64,000 bases of DNA from Sulfurivermis sp041678005 (GTDB lineage Bacteria; Pseudomonadota; Gammaproteobacteria; Thiohalomonadales; Thiohalomonadaceae): assembly GCA_041678005.1 (NCBI GenBank), contig JBAYOW010000008.1, forward strand, positions 13,207 to 77,206, given 5' to 3'. A program made the translations under genes and the position numbers. Of the stretch, positions 8,659 to 18,378 are shown one piece after another (position 1 is the stretch's first letter; each line of letters starts with the position of its first letter). A model generated the notes under the pieces. The model saw only the letters and a list, made by a program, of their open reading frames with translations, was not told the DNA's origin and made no database searches.

Positions 8659-9781
8659 CAAGGCTGTGTAGGTGGCGATGCAAAAACCAGCGATCAAGCA
8701 CGATATGGCGGGTGAACCAGGGGTTATTGAGCAGGTATCGCGCCAGTTTTTGTTGTAGTGCGGCTGGTAGCCAGCGGGAGGTAGAGTCTGAGGTGGCTAG
8801 ACGTGATCCAAAGCGGCTGATGAGCTTATCGACATAAGGCTGTAGCTGGGCGTGGCGGTAATCATTTTTGGCGGCAATAATAACTTCGGCGGCAAGCAGG
8901 GCAGATTCAATCGCCGGCAGTATTCCTTCTCCACTTTGCGGGTAAGCCAGACCGGCGGCATCACCTAGCAACAAGACGCCATCGTCTATGAGCTGTCGCG
9001 ACTGGCGTTGTGTGAAGCAAAGATAGGCGTGTCCATGCCAGCGCTGCGGCAGCTCTATATGTTGTAGCTTGCCTTGTCGCTGCAAACTGTCGACAAACTC
9101 AGCCAGGCTGTCGGCCAGACGGCCACCAGCTTTTCGCCCCAGGCCAATATTCAAAACATCGCCTTTGCGAAACAGCCATCCGTAACCATCCAGTTGTGGG
9201 GTGAAAAACAACTCTGGCGTATCACCGGCGATGGGGCAGGCAGCAGCTTGTTCGGCAGTCATCTCAAGCTCTATTTCCTGCGCGGTGATTGGCGCTTCTG
9301 CCTGACCGAGTTGCGCTCCAAGCCGACGGGCAACCGGACAGTAATGACCACCGGCGCCTATTAGCAATGGACTGCGCCAGCGATTATTGATGTGCCAATG
9401 GCCATCGTGATACCCAGCTGATTGCAAGGGCTCGCCAAGATGAAGTTCTGCACCACTGCGCCGCAGGAGATAATCGTCAAACTCGCGCCGTCGTATGCCG
9501 TAGCTGGCGGTGTCGGCATAGCTCGTGAGTAAATCATGGCCGCCGATAAAACTGGTGCGAAACTGGTGGATATCCTGCAGGGTGCGCCCCTGGGCATAAT
9601 CATTCAAATCAAGTTGCAGGGATGAAACGACCGCTGGCGTAATCCAGCCTGCACAGACTTTGTCACGTGGAAATTCCTGCTTGTCCAGTACCACCACTTG
9701 CCAACCTTGTGCGACCAGTAACCAGGCCAGGGTTGAACCGGTTGGGCCTCCACCAACTATGACGATATCGCAGTCATGCAT
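8648..9781 (-). CDS. FAD-dependent oxidoreductase of the geranylgeranyl-reductase family
   Basis: The 377-residue protein opens with the FAD-binding motif DIVIVGGGPTGSTLAWLL and has the second flavin motif GVLLLGDAAGLAYPQSGEGI near residue 275. It also has DKVCAGWITP near 41, typical of this family, whose members reduce isoprenoid double bonds or hydroxylate/desaturate lipids and quinones. The substrate cannot be told. It is 3 bp from the cyclopropane-synthase-like gene upstream, so a shared lipid-modifying role is plausible. Its C-terminus ends on residues and a stop codon donated by MITE copy 2, so the original C-terminus was longer or different. Confidence 0.85.
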   Translation of the reverse strand: MHDCDIVIVGGGPTGSTLAWLLVAQGWQVVVLDKQEFPRDKVCAGWITPAVVSSLQLDLNDYAQGRTLQDIHQFRTSFIGGHDLLTSYADTASYGIRRREFDDYLLRRSGAELHLGEPLQSAGYHDGHWHINNRWRSPLLIGAGGHYCPVARRLGAQLGQAEAPITAQEIELEMTAEQAAACPIAGDTPELFFTPQLDGYGWLFRKGDVLNIGLGRKAGGRLADSLAEFVDSLQRQGKLQHIELPQRWHGHAYLCFTQRQSRQLIDDGVLLLGDAAGLAYPQSGEGILPAIESALLAAEVIIAAKNDYRHAQLQPYVDKLISRFGSRLATSDSTSRWLPAALQQKLARYLLNNPWFTRHIVLDRWFLHRHLHSLGKH

Positions 9782-9784
9782 GGT

Positions 9785-11056
9785 TTAGCCTGTGTGTCGT
9801 TCATTGTGGTAGAGATGGGCGCGTGACCAGGGCAGTTCGTTGTGCTGTGGACGGGCAAACAAGATCTGAAACAATTGCAGGTTGCCGCTGGTGAAGCTTG
9901 CGCTGGAGGATGCCAGATAAAGCCGCCAGGCACGGACAAATTCCTTGCCGAATATTTGTTCTATTTCGGCTTCATGTGACTCGTAACGCTCCAGCCAATG
10001 CTCCAGTGTGCGGGCATAATGCAGGCGCAGGTTTTCCACATCGAGGATGGAAAAGCTGTAAGGCTCGAAGATCAACATCATCTCGCGCAGGGTAGGAGGA
10101 TAGGCGCCAGGGAAGATGTGCCGTTCAGCCCATGGCGTCATCGGTCTGGACTGATTCTGGCCGATGGAATGAATAAGCCCGCGTCCATTGGGTTTGAGTA
10201 CACGGTCGATGACGCTACCCAGTGTTTGATGATGTTCGACGCCGACATGTTCCAACATGCCAACCGAGACAAAGGCATCATATTCACCCTTGATGTTACG
10301 ATAATCATCGAGCACATATTCTATTTTATCGGCCAGGCCTTCTTGTTTGGCGCGTTCGCGCGCGTATGCAACCTGCTCGGTCGAGATATTGTAGGCCTTT
10401 ACCTGGACACCGTAATAACGTGCCATGTGCCGGGCCAGTCCACCCCAGCCGCAGCCTGCTTCAACAATTGTTTCACCTGGCTGTAGTTGCAGTTTGTGAC
10501 AGACATGATCCAGTTTGGCCAGTTGCGCCTCTTCAAGTGTCAGTCGTGGATCAGGGAAATAGGCACAGGTATACTGCATCTCATGGTCTAGCCAGAGGCG
10601 ATAAAACTCATTGCCGATATCGTAGTGATGATGAATATTCTCGTGTGAGCCGCGCAGTGTGTTGCGCCGTACACGTTGCAGACGTTCAAGCAACTGACGA
10701 CGATTGGGGCTGCGTTGGCGCAAGTGCTGGCGATGAATAAAAACTGTATTGAGAAAGCCCACCAAATCACCTTCTATATCAATCAGCCCGGCGCTGTAAT
10801 CATTACCGAAATTCATCATGGGATGACGAGTCAGGCGGTAAAGGGTGCGTCGGTTGTGGATGATGACGGTGTAATGTGTGGCTGTTGACTGTGGTTCAAT
10901 GAGTGCGCCATCCCAGAAACGTATACGGATGGGCGGGTCGCCCAGCCGGTGTAGCAGGCGGCGCACCAGGTGGCGCTCAAATGCATATGATGTCCCCTGC
11001 CAGGGTGATGTAGAACTTGCTGCAATATCCAGAAATTCAATCTTTTCCTGTTTCAT
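9785..11056 (-). CDS. cfa: Cyclopropane-fatty-acyl-phospholipid synthase family methyltransferase
   Basis: Members transfer a methylene or methyl group from S-adenosylmethionine to double bonds of membrane phospholipid acyl chains. The product shows the family block HYDIGNEFYRLWLD followed by YTCAYF near 170, the SAM motif VEAGCGWGGLARH near 207, and the C-terminal AERHIFPGAYPP region. At about 423 residues it is slightly longer than E. coli Cfa (382). ATG 11056 is preferred (GAGGG 11 bp upstream); in-frame ATGs at 11074 and 11092 also exist. It is probably cotranscribed with the flavoprotein 3 bp downstream. Whether it makes cyclopropane or another methylated fatty acid is not decided by the sequence. 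Confidence 0.88.
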   Translation of the reverse strand: MKQEKIEFLDIAASSTSPWQGTSYAFERHLVRRLLHRLGDPPIRIRFWDGALIEPQSTATHYTVIIHNRRTLYRLTRHPMMNFGNDYSAGLIDIEGDLVGFLNTVFIHRQHLRQRSPNRRQLLERLQRVRRNTLRGSHENIHHHYDIGNEFYRLWLDHEMQYTCAYFPDPRLTLEEAQLAKLDHVCHKLQLQPGETIVEAGCGWGGLARHMARYYGVQVKAYNISTEQVAYARERAKQEGLADKIEYVLDDYRNIKGEYDAFVSVGMLEHVGVEHHQTLGSVIDRVLKPNGRGLIHSIGQNQSRPMTPWAERHIFPGAYPPTLREMMLIFEPYSFSILDVENLRLHYARTLEHWLERYESHEAEIEQIFGKEFVRAWRLYLASSSASFTSGNLQLFQILFARPQHNELPWSRAHLYHNERHTG

Positions 11057-11212
11057 AGCATGTGTGTCCCTCATGCTCGGGTTGAACAGCATTTGTAACG
11101 AGAAAAAACCCTACTCCACACCTTCTCTGAAGGCAAGTAAACAATAGCAGATGGTTTGGCAGATGGTTTGTGGATGTTCATTAATCAGTGCTTGCTGATA
11201 CACTTCACCACC

Positions 11213-13114
11213 ATGTTGAAACTAAGTGAACTTTTCTTACGCCGTGGCCCGCGCCTTCTGCTTGAAGACGTCAATATTACCCTGCACCACGGCCAAAAGG
11301 TTGGGTTGGTGGGGGCCAATGGGTGTGGCAAATCTAGCCTGTTTGCCATGTTGCGAGGCGAGATTGAGGCCGATATGGGCGGGTTCTCCTTGCCGCCAAA
11401 CACGGTCATTGCCCATGTTGCGCAGGAAACTCCAGCTCTGTATCAGCACGCCATCGATTACGTCATGGATGGCGATCGTGAGTTACGGCTTGTTCAGCGT
11501 GAGCTTGAGCTGGCCAGTCGGGCCGATGATGGCGCACGCCAGGGCCAATTGTTTTTGCAACTGGAAAACATCCAGGGATACACAGCCAATGCGCGCGCCA
11601 GCTCTTTATTGCATGGGCTTGGTTTTACTACAGAGCAGGAGAGCCAGCCGGTAAGTTCCTTTTCTGGCGGTTGGCGCATGCGGCTCAACCTTGCCCAGGC
11701 GTTGATGTGTCGTTCCGAGCTTTTGCTTCTGGACGAGCCTACCAATCATCTTGACCTCGATGCCGTGCTTTGGCTGGAGGAATGGCTGCGTGCCTACCCA
11801 GGCACGCTGTTGCTGATTTCACATGATCGTGATTTTCTCGATGCCGTGGTGCAGCATATCGTTCATATTGAACAACAAAAGGCGACGCTGTATAGCGGTA
11901 ATTACTCAACTTTTGAGTTGTTACGCGCCGAGAATCTGGCCTTACAACAAGCGACTTATGCCAGGCAGCAACGGGAAGTGGCACACATAAAAAGTTATGT
12001 TGATCGTTTTCGTGCCCAGGCAACCAAGGCGCGTCAGGCGCAAAGTCGTCTCAAGGCATTGGCGCGCATGGAGATGATCGCCCCGGCTCATGTGGATTCG
12101 CTCTTTAATTTCAGTTTCAAAAAACCTCATCGCTTGCCGCTACAGTTGCTGCGGCTGGAAGGGGCCACGGCAGCTTATGCAGAAAAACAGATCCTTGCCC
12201 CAACTGATCTGATCCTCTCGCCAGGTGATCGACTTGGTTTGCTGGGGCCTAATGGCGCGGGTAAATCCACCCTGATCAAATTGCTGGTAGGAGAAATAAA
12301 ACCACAACAAGGGGAGCGTCAGCCAGCCCAGGATTTGCGCATAGGTTATTTTGCCCAACATCAATTGGAACAACTGGAACTCGAGGGCACGCCACTCAGT
12401 CATTTGCGCAAACTTGACTCTAATGCGAAGGAGCAAGAGTTGCGTGACTTTCTTGGCAGCTTTGGCTTTCATGGTGAACAGGCCGATGCCAGGCTGGCGC
12501 CATTTTCTGGCGGCGAGAAGGCGCGTTTGGTGCTGGCTTTGCTGGTTTATCTACGACCAAATCTTTTACTGTTGGACGAGCCTACCAATCACCTCGATCT
12601 TGATATGCGGCATGCGCTCACTTTGGCTCTGCAAGGCTATGAGGGTGCCATGGTAGTGGTTTCACATGATCGCAGCCTGTTGCGTACCACGACCGATCAG
12701 TTGTTGCTGGTGAACAATGGCCAGGTGGAAAATTATGCCGGTGATTTGGATGATTATCGCCTCTGGTTGACCGAGCAAAGACAGAAGGATGCCGCTGAAC
12801 AGAAAACCACCGAAACAACTGAGGCAGGCAGTATCTCGCGCAAGGATAAAAGACGCGCCGAGGCCGAGCAAAGGCAGAAGCTACAGCCGCTACGTAAGGC
12901 ATTGCAGGAAGTGGAGCAGCAGCTTAATAAAATCAACACGGAAAAGCTGGCTTTACAACAGGCGCTGGCCGATCCTGTCAACTATGCTGACTCAAGCAAG
13001 GAACAGCTCAAGACTATTTTGCTGCAACAAGCGCAGCTGGATCGAGAGCTGCTTGGGCTGGAAGAGCGCTGGTTACTGTTGGGCGAGGAGCTGGAGGAGG
13101 CGCAGACTGGCTAG
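11213..13114 (+). CDS. yheS: ABC-F ATPase, YheS type
   Basis: This soluble protein of 633 residues has two ATP-binding cassettes and no membrane segments; ABC-F proteins act on the ribosome. The first Walker A is GANGCGKSS (about 36-44) and the second GPNGAGKST. The signatures are FSGGWRMRLN and FSGGEKARLV, and both cassettes carry LLLLDEPTNHLDLD. The linker contains the YheS hallmark run RFRAQATKARQAQSRLKAL, and the C-terminal 100 residues form a charged coiled coil. Similarity to E. coli YheS runs end to end. The start ATG 11213 gives MLKLSELFLRRG, matching relatives; the longer frame from 11156 is not needed. Confidence 0.95.
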   Translation: MLKLSELFLRRGPRLLLEDVNITLHHGQKVGLVGANGCGKSSLFAMLRGEIEADMGGFSLPPNTVIAHVAQETPALYQHAIDYVMDGDRELRLVQRELELASRADDGARQGQLFLQLENIQGYTANARASSLLHGLGFTTEQESQPVSSFSGGWRMRLNLAQALMCRSELLLLDEPTNHLDLDAVLWLEEWLRAYPGTLLLISHDRDFLDAVVQHIVHIEQQKATLYSGNYSTFELLRAENLALQQATYARQQREVAHIKSYVDRFRAQATKARQAQSRLKALARMEMIAPAHVDSLFNFSFKKPHRLPLQLLRLEGATAAYAEKQILAPTDLILSPGDRLGLLGPNGAGKSTLIKLLVGEIKPQQGERQPAQDLRIGYFAQHQLEQLELEGTPLSHLRKLDSNAKEQELRDFLGSFGFHGEQADARLAPFSGGEKARLVLALLVYLRPNLLLLDEPTNHLDLDMRHALTLALQGYEGAMVVVSHDRSLLRTTTDQLLLVNNGQVENYAGDLDDYRLWLTEQRQKDAAEQKTTETTEAGSISRKDKRRAEAEQRQKLQPLRKALQEVEQQLNKINTEKLALQQALADPVNYADSSKEQLKTILLQQAQLDRELLGLEERWLLLGEELEEAQTG

Positions 13115-13177
13115 TGAGTGTGTGCGGATTGAGTGTTTCTATAGCTGTATTGGGATAGCTGCGCTGGGGGCATGTCT

Positions 13178-14299
13178 ATGAAAAACTGGCTCATACGGCT
13201 GCAAACGTGGCAACTGATAATCGTCACTGTCACTTTAGCTGTACTGCTGAGCGAAGGGTTGGTTATCCTGTTCGGCTATTTTCTATACGCAGAAGTTCGT
13301 ACCGATCATCTGCTTATTGGCTTGCTCACCGCGCTCACTGTCTCGCTGATCATGGTTATCATCATTAAGGCTATTGCGCGTTCGTTGCAGTACATCGATG
13401 AGCAATTGCTTGAGCGCTCGCTTTATCTGGACAGTATTCTGCACTCAACGGCAGATACCTTGATCATTGCTCTGGATAACGACTTTCGTATCAAATATCT
13501 CAACTCGGTCGCCGCCCATGCGCTGAACGCGCCTATCCATGAGGTTAATGGCCGACCGTTGCTCGAATTGATAGATGAGGGACAACGAGAGTTGTTCGCT
13601 GTCGCCATGCAAAGTATGCGCACAGGCATTGAATATGCGTTTGAATGTGAATTTGAGATAAATGATCTATCTCACAGTTTTGATGCGAGCTTAAGCGAGA
13701 TTGTGCATCATCAGCAATTAGCAGGATTTCTTTTGCTTGCCCACGATGCCACCGAGCGCAAACGGATGGAAAAGACCTTGCGCGAGCTATCTTATCTGGA
13801 TGGCTTGACCGGCATTGCCAACCGGCGACGTTTTGATGAGGTGATGGATATAGAGTGGCGACGTGCAGTGCGTGATAAACAACCGATTGCCTTGATTATG
13901 ATCGATATCGATCTATTCAAAAACTATAATGACTTTTATGGTCATTTGGCGGGCGATGAATGCCTGCGCAAGATAGCGCAAGTGTTACAGGACAGTATTA
14001 CCCGCCCAGGCGATCTGGTGGCACGTTATGGTGGTGAGGAATTTGCTGCCATCCTGCCAAACACCTCACTGCCTGGCGCCGAAATATTGGCCGAAGAGAT
14101 CCGTGCGGCCGTGGAGCGCCAGGAGCTGCCACATGAAAAATCATCTGTCAGCCCATGGGTGACAATTAGTGCGGGAATAGCTGACTGGCTGCCAACCAAC
14201 AGCGATGAGTACACTTTGTTGGTAGCCAAGGCAGACCGTGCCATGTATAAAGCCAAGCAATCCGGGCGCAATCGTATCTTTGCCGATAATCATCATTGA
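13178..14299 (+). CDS. Membrane PAS-GGDEF diguanylate cyclase
   Basis: This 373-residue protein has two membrane segments (about 13-36 and 45-65), a PAS-like domain (about 80-190) and a GGDEF domain with the intact catalytic motif GGEEF at 285-289, so it should make c-di-GMP from two GTP. The loop between the membrane segments is very short, so it has no substantial periplasmic sensor; the PAS domain is the likely input. Two ATGs lie close together (13172, 13178). A GGGGG run 7 bp before the second decides for 13178. slyX follows after 6 bp. Confidence 0.93.
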   Translation: MKNWLIRLQTWQLIIVTVTLAVLLSEGLVILFGYFLYAEVRTDHLLIGLLTALTVSLIMVIIIKAIARSLQYIDEQLLERSLYLDSILHSTADTLIIALDNDFRIKYLNSVAAHALNAPIHEVNGRPLLELIDEGQRELFAVAMQSMRTGIEYAFECEFEINDLSHSFDASLSEIVHHQQLAGFLLLAHDATERKRMEKTLRELSYLDGLTGIANRRRFDEVMDIEWRRAVRDKQPIALIMIDIDLFKNYNDFYGHLAGDECLRKIAQVLQDSITRPGDLVARYGGEEFAAILPNTSLPGAEILAEEIRAAVERQELPHEKSSVSPWVTISAGIADWLPTNSDEYTLLVAKADRAMYKAKQSGRNRIFADNHH

Positions 14300-14305
14300 G
14301 TTTTT

Positions 14306-14509
14306 ATGTCTGAACAATTGAACGAGCTGGAATTCCGCCTGACCCATCTTGAGGCGGCTATTGATGAGCTGACTGAAACAGTCCTGCGTCAACAGCAGAC
14401 TTTGACGGCCACAGCTGAGCAATTGAAATTCATCAAGTCCCTGTTAGGTGAGTTAAGTCCAGCGGCGGTACGGGCGCTGGCTGATGAAGTCCCACCACCA
14501 CATTATTGA
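14306..14509 (+). CDS. slyX: SlyX family protein
   Basis: A 67-residue acidic coiled-coil protein of the SlyX family, with a heptad-rich N-terminal half and the family's closing residues PPPHY. The molecular role of SlyX is not established. The ATG 6 bp after the diguanylate cyclase gene suggests one transcript, with rlmKL 37 bp further on. Confidence 0.93.
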   Translation: MSEQLNELEFRLTHLEAAIDELTETVLRQQQTLTATAEQLKFIKSLLGELSPAAVRALADEVPPPHY

Positions 14510-14546
14510 GTTGAATCCCAAGCGGCACTGTCAAGAACGGTAAATC

Positions 14547-16706
14547 ATGAAATTTTTCGCCACCACAGTCTATGGGCTTAGTTCGGTGCTTGCTGAGGAG
14601 TTACGCGGTCTCGGCGGTGAAAAAGTATCAGCAACAGGCGCTGGGGCATATTTTGAGGGTAGCCTGGAAACAGCCTATCGGATATGTCTGTGGTCGCGGT
14701 TGGCTAACCGTGTCTTGCTGCCAATCACCACGGTAAATGCTCCTACCCCCGAGTGGCTGTACGATGCCATAAAGGAAATACGCTGGGAAAAACATATGCG
14801 TTCCAGCGGCAGTCTGGCCATCGATATAACCAGCACCAATGCAGCTATAGCGCATAGCCATTATGCTGTGCTGAAAACCAAGGACGCAATCGTCGATCGT
14901 TTCCGTTATTTGTTTGGCGAACGACCGTCTATTGATACTGAATTACCCAGTCTGCGTCTGCATTTGCATCTGCGTGATACCCAGGCTCGAATTTCCATCG
15001 ATCTTTCTGGTGGCAGCCTGCACAAGCGCGGATATCGCAGCCAGAGTGTGGCTGCACCACTGAAGGAAAATCTTGCCGCTGGACTGCTGCAACTGGCAGG
15101 CTGGCCGGCTGTTGCTGAACGCGGAGGTTGTCTGTTGGATCCGATGTGTGGTTCAGGCACCTTGTTGATTGAAGCCGCCATGATGGCCGCTGATATCGCC
15201 CCTGGGTTGCAGCGTGATTATTTTGGTTTTCTCTATTGGCGGCGACACGAGCCCGAAATCTGGGCAAGACTTGTTGATGAGGCACAGCAGCGGCGTGCTG
15301 CAGGTCTGGCAAAGCTGCCGCCTATCCTCGGTTGGGATCAGGATGCCGCTGCGGTAAGTGCGGCACGTGCCAACATTAATCAGGTCGGTCTGGCCGATCA
15401 CATTCAGGTTGAACGTCGTGCACTTGCTCCAGGTCTGCGTGCGCAACTGCCAGAGAATTGCTCGACTGGTCTGCTCATCGTTAATCCGCCCTATGGCGCG
15501 CGTCTGGGTGAAGTGAATCTGCTGCGTGCCGACTACGCCAGCCTGGGCGAGTTGATGCGTGATGAGTTGGCTGATTTTCAGCTCAGTTTGTTCACCGGCA
15601 ATCCAGAATTGGCCAGCTATCTGTCGTTGTTGCCAGCGCTGAGTTTTAATTTGAAAAACGGCCCGCTTGACTGTCAGCTATTCAACTATACGCCTGCCAG
15701 CCAGATTGACGCTGAGACAGCACTTTCGCCAGGTGCTGAAAGTTTTGCCAATCGTATGCGGAAAAATCACAAACATCTGGGCCGCTGGGCGGAACGCAAT
15801 GGTGTCGATTGCTATCGTCTGTATGACGCGGATTTGCCTGAATATGCCTTGGCCATCGATCTTTATTATGGCAAGCAGCTTTGGGTACATGTACAAGAAT
15901 ATCAGGCACCAAAAAGCATTGATGCCAGCCGCGCGCAACAACGGCTGCAAGAGGCACTCGGGTTGATCCCGCAAATCCTCAAAATCCCGCCAACACAGGC
16001 TTATTTCAAACGACGACAACAGCAGAAAGGTCGCGCCCAATATGAAAAGCTGGCAACAGCAGGCGAGTTTCATCAGGTACGCGAAGGCTTGTGCCGTTTG
16101 TGGGTAAACTTTACCGACTATCTTGATACCGGGTTATTTCTGGATCATCGCATCACTCGGCAGATGATTGCCGATGAGGCCAAGGGCAAACATTTCCTCA
16201 ATCTGTTTGCCTATACCGGCAGTGCCAGCGTACATGCTGCGATGGGTGGCGCTCGCAGCACAAGCAGTGTGGATATGTCACGCACCTATCTGGACTGGGC
16301 GCGGCGCAATATGCAGTTGAATGGTTTTGACGGGGATGAACATGAATATATTCAGGCCGATTGTCTGGCTTGGTTGCAGGATGAGGCCGCGCTGCGCAAA
16401 CGCAAGTACGAGCTGATTTTTATTGACCCGCCCACTTTCTCCAATTCAAAACGGATGGAGGATGTGTTTGATGTACAGCGTGATCATGTCTGGCTATTGC
16501 GCCAGGCCATGCAACTTCTGGCCCCAGGTGGTACGCTCTATTTTTCAAATAATTATCGTAAGTTCAAACTTGATGAACAGGCACTTGTTGGTTTGAGTAT
16601 TGAAAACATCACCAACAGGACGATCGCAGAAGATTTTCGCCGTAATCAACGGATCCACCAATGTTGGCGGATACAACATGACAGCAACAAACAAGGTAAA
16701 AAATAG
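14547..16706 (+). CDS. rlmL: Bifunctional 23S rRNA methyltransferase RlmKL
   Basis: This fused enzyme makes m2G2445 (RlmL half) and m7G2069 (RlmK half) in 23S rRNA. The 719 residues hold, in order, a THUMP RNA-binding region in the first 160 residues; the RlmL Rossmann methyltransferase with SAM motif DPMCGSGTLL at about 198-207 and catalytic NPPYG at about 313; and the RlmK domain with NLFAYTGSASVH near 552 and DPPTFSNSKRM near 630. The length agrees with E. coli RlmKL (702). The gene starts at ATG 14547, and the small membrane protein gene begins right after its stop. Confidence 0.96.
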   Translation: MKFFATTVYGLSSVLAEELRGLGGEKVSATGAGAYFEGSLETAYRICLWSRLANRVLLPITTVNAPTPEWLYDAIKEIRWEKHMRSSGSLAIDITSTNAAIAHSHYAVLKTKDAIVDRFRYLFGERPSIDTELPSLRLHLHLRDTQARISIDLSGGSLHKRGYRSQSVAAPLKENLAAGLLQLAGWPAVAERGGCLLDPMCGSGTLLIEAAMMAADIAPGLQRDYFGFLYWRRHEPEIWARLVDEAQQRRAAGLAKLPPILGWDQDAAAVSAARANINQVGLADHIQVERRALAPGLRAQLPENCSTGLLIVNPPYGARLGEVNLLRADYASLGELMRDELADFQLSLFTGNPELASYLSLLPALSFNLKNGPLDCQLFNYTPASQIDAETALSPGAESFANRMRKNHKHLGRWAERNGVDCYRLYDADLPEYALAIDLYYGKQLWVHVQEYQAPKSIDASRAQQRLQEALGLIPQILKIPPTQAYFKRRQQQKGRAQYEKLATAGEFHQVREGLCRLWVNFTDYLDTGLFLDHRITRQMIADEAKGKHFLNLFAYTGSASVHAAMGGARSTSSVDMSRTYLDWARRNMQLNGFDGDEHEYIQADCLAWLQDEAALRKRKYELIFIDPPTFSNSKRMEDVFDVQRDHVWLLRQAMQLLAPGGTLYFSNNYRKFKLDEQALVGLSIENITNRTIAEDFRRNQRIHQCWRIQHDSNKQGKK

Positions 16707-16707
16707 T

Positions 16708-16935
16708 ATGCAAAAACATTTTGGCCAAAAGATTGCCCTGAGCATTGCTGTGCTTTGCTATCTCTCAGCTATAGGCGTTTTTGTTGGTTTATTTATGCTA
16801 CCGGCTGACACAGAAGTGCCTATACGCGGCTCCTTCATGGCCTCGACTGTATTTTTTATTAGTTGCGGTATTGTCTTGCAGGTCATTGGCAGGGCGCGAC
16901 TGAAAGGTATTATCTCAGGCGATTCATCCAGCTAA
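16708..16935 (+). CDS. Small membrane protein, unknown function
   Basis: This 75-residue product has two predicted membrane segments (about 9-30 and 42-62) joined by a short acidic loop, with a basic N-terminus and a hydrophilic tail. I recognise no family. The ATG at 16708 begins 1 bp after the rlmKL stop and AAGGT lies 11 bp before it, so it is probably translated from the rlmKL mRNA. The frame could extend upstream to an ATG at 16678 inside rlmKL. Confidence 0.65.
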   Translation: MQKHFGQKIALSIAVLCYLSAIGVFVGLFMLPADTEVPIRGSFMASTVFFISCGIVLQVIGRARLKGIISGDSSS

Positions 16936-17388
16936 ATCAATCGTGGCTAAAACAGCTCTCACAGCTTCACGCTGTTTGTTAGCTCATTCCCGCGCAGGCA
17001 GGAATCCAGGAGGCTGCATGAACGAAGATGAAAAGTCTTTCCCTCTCCCCTGGCCCTCTCCCGCAAGCGGGAGAGGGGAAAAATGCGCTTGACTCTGATC
17101 TGTCACATCCGCGCAGAGGCGGAACGTCACGGCGCGGCAGCACCATAGGGCGCAATAACTATTGGCCATTGTGCCGAATGTAGCAAACCCCTGCCATGTA
17201 AAAAACTCACACAATCACTTCTCTTCAAAAAACCGCCTCCAATCCCCTCCCCTTCAAGGGAACGCCGTAGAATAAAGTATTTTGCAATGCCATCCAGATC
17301 ACTTCTGCCGTCGTATCAGTATTCAGCAACACGTAGTTGTTCCAGTGCTACAACTCTACCCACTGCTATTGGTGAAGACCAAAAACTA
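16936..17388. repeat. Gene-free gap filled with REP-like palindromic units
   Basis: The 453 bp carry no convincing gene. From left to right there is a unit related to the cccgcttgcgcggg palindrome (about 16986-17008), a unit starting GCATGAACGAAGAT at 17016 and ending in the hairpin CTCTCCCGCAAGCGGGAGAG (17057-17076), a third palindrome with arms GGCGCAAT and ATTGTGCC (17149-17175), and a short ccccttcaaggg palindrome (about 17245). Related units recur at 28051-28186, 38395-38565, 41158-41220 and 56662-56958. Confidence 0.8.
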
Positions 17389-18378
17389 TCACTCCCAGCG
17401 GAACATCCAGGCACCGATGGTAAGGAAACCGGCTGTCATCAGTAACAACACGCCAAGTTGCGGGGCAATACTAAGCAGGCTGGCACCATCTAGCATTACG
17501 GCGCGCGCTGCATCGATCATGTGGGTCAGAGGAAAGAGCTGCGCCAGTTTCTGCACTGCCGGATGCGTCCCTTCCAGCGAAAACCAAACCCCAGAAAGAA
17601 ACATCATCGGCCAGTTGATAAGATTCAGCAGACCCTCGGCCAATTCCTCGCTGGCAATACGTGCGGCAACCACTAGGCCAAGACTGATCATGCAGATACC
17701 GCCCACAGCAAAGGCGGTAAACAAGGTCAGATAACTGCCATGCATGGCGAAGCCGACAAAAAAATCAGTACCGAAGTACACCGCCATTACCACTGCCACG
17801 ATCAGCCATAGACGGGAAATAATTTGCGCCGCGAGAAACTCGATAGCTGACAGGGGCGTAGCCTTGAGACGTTTGAGTACACCGTTCTTGCGGTAGCGCA
17901 CGATTACATAACCCACGCCATACATTGCGCTGAACATAATATTCATACCCAGCAGGCCGGGTATCAGCCAATCAACATAGCGAACTATCTGGCCATCTAC
18001 AGCTTGCTTCTGCATGGCCTCATGTTCACCGGCCTGTAACAATCGCTCCAGCAGCTGACCACGCGGAGATTCACTATTGATCCAATAGCGCCTATTGGTT
18101 GTATCCAGCAGCAAATCCAACCGATGTCTTTCCACCTTGGTAATCGCCTCATCCAGCTTATCAACTGCGATGAATTGCACATGTGGTGTGCTGAAAAAAC
18201 TAGTGGTGGGTTGCTCACCTGCAACGCCAACCTTAAATAAAGGCGCAGGCTCACCGGAAAATGCAAAGGCAAAGCCAGCTACGATGAGTACAGGAAACAA
18301 CAGATTCCAGCCCATTGCCGAGCGGTCGCGTAAAAACTCCTTGTTGCGTGCGACAAAAACTGCCCACAAACGCCTCAT
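17389..18378 (-). CDS. ABC-2 type transporter permease
   Basis: The 329-residue membrane protein has an N-terminal membrane segment (about 24-41), a periplasmic domain of roughly 110 residues, then five or six membrane segments ending at RWE. This is the DrrB/YhhJ-like layout of single-subunit ABC-2 exporters. It forms the transporter with the ATPase encoded immediately upstream (4-bp overlap). The substrate cannot be told from sequence; homologues export drugs, lipids or polysaccharides. Confidence 0.9.
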   Translation of the reverse strand: MRRLWAVFVARNKEFLRDRSAMGWNLLFPVLIVAGFAFAFSGEPAPLFKVGVAGEQPTTSFFSTPHVQFIAVDKLDEAITKVERHRLDLLLDTTNRRYWINSESPRGQLLERLLQAGEHEAMQKQAVDGQIVRYVDWLIPGLLGMNIMFSAMYGVGYVIVRYRKNGVLKRLKATPLSAIEFLAAQIISRLWLIVAVVMAVYFGTDFFVGFAMHGSYLTLFTAFAVGGICMISLGLVVAARIASEELAEGLLNLINWPMMFLSGVWFSLEGTHPAVQKLAQLFPLTHMIDAARAVMLDGASLLSIAPQLGVLLLMTAGFLTIGAWMFRWE

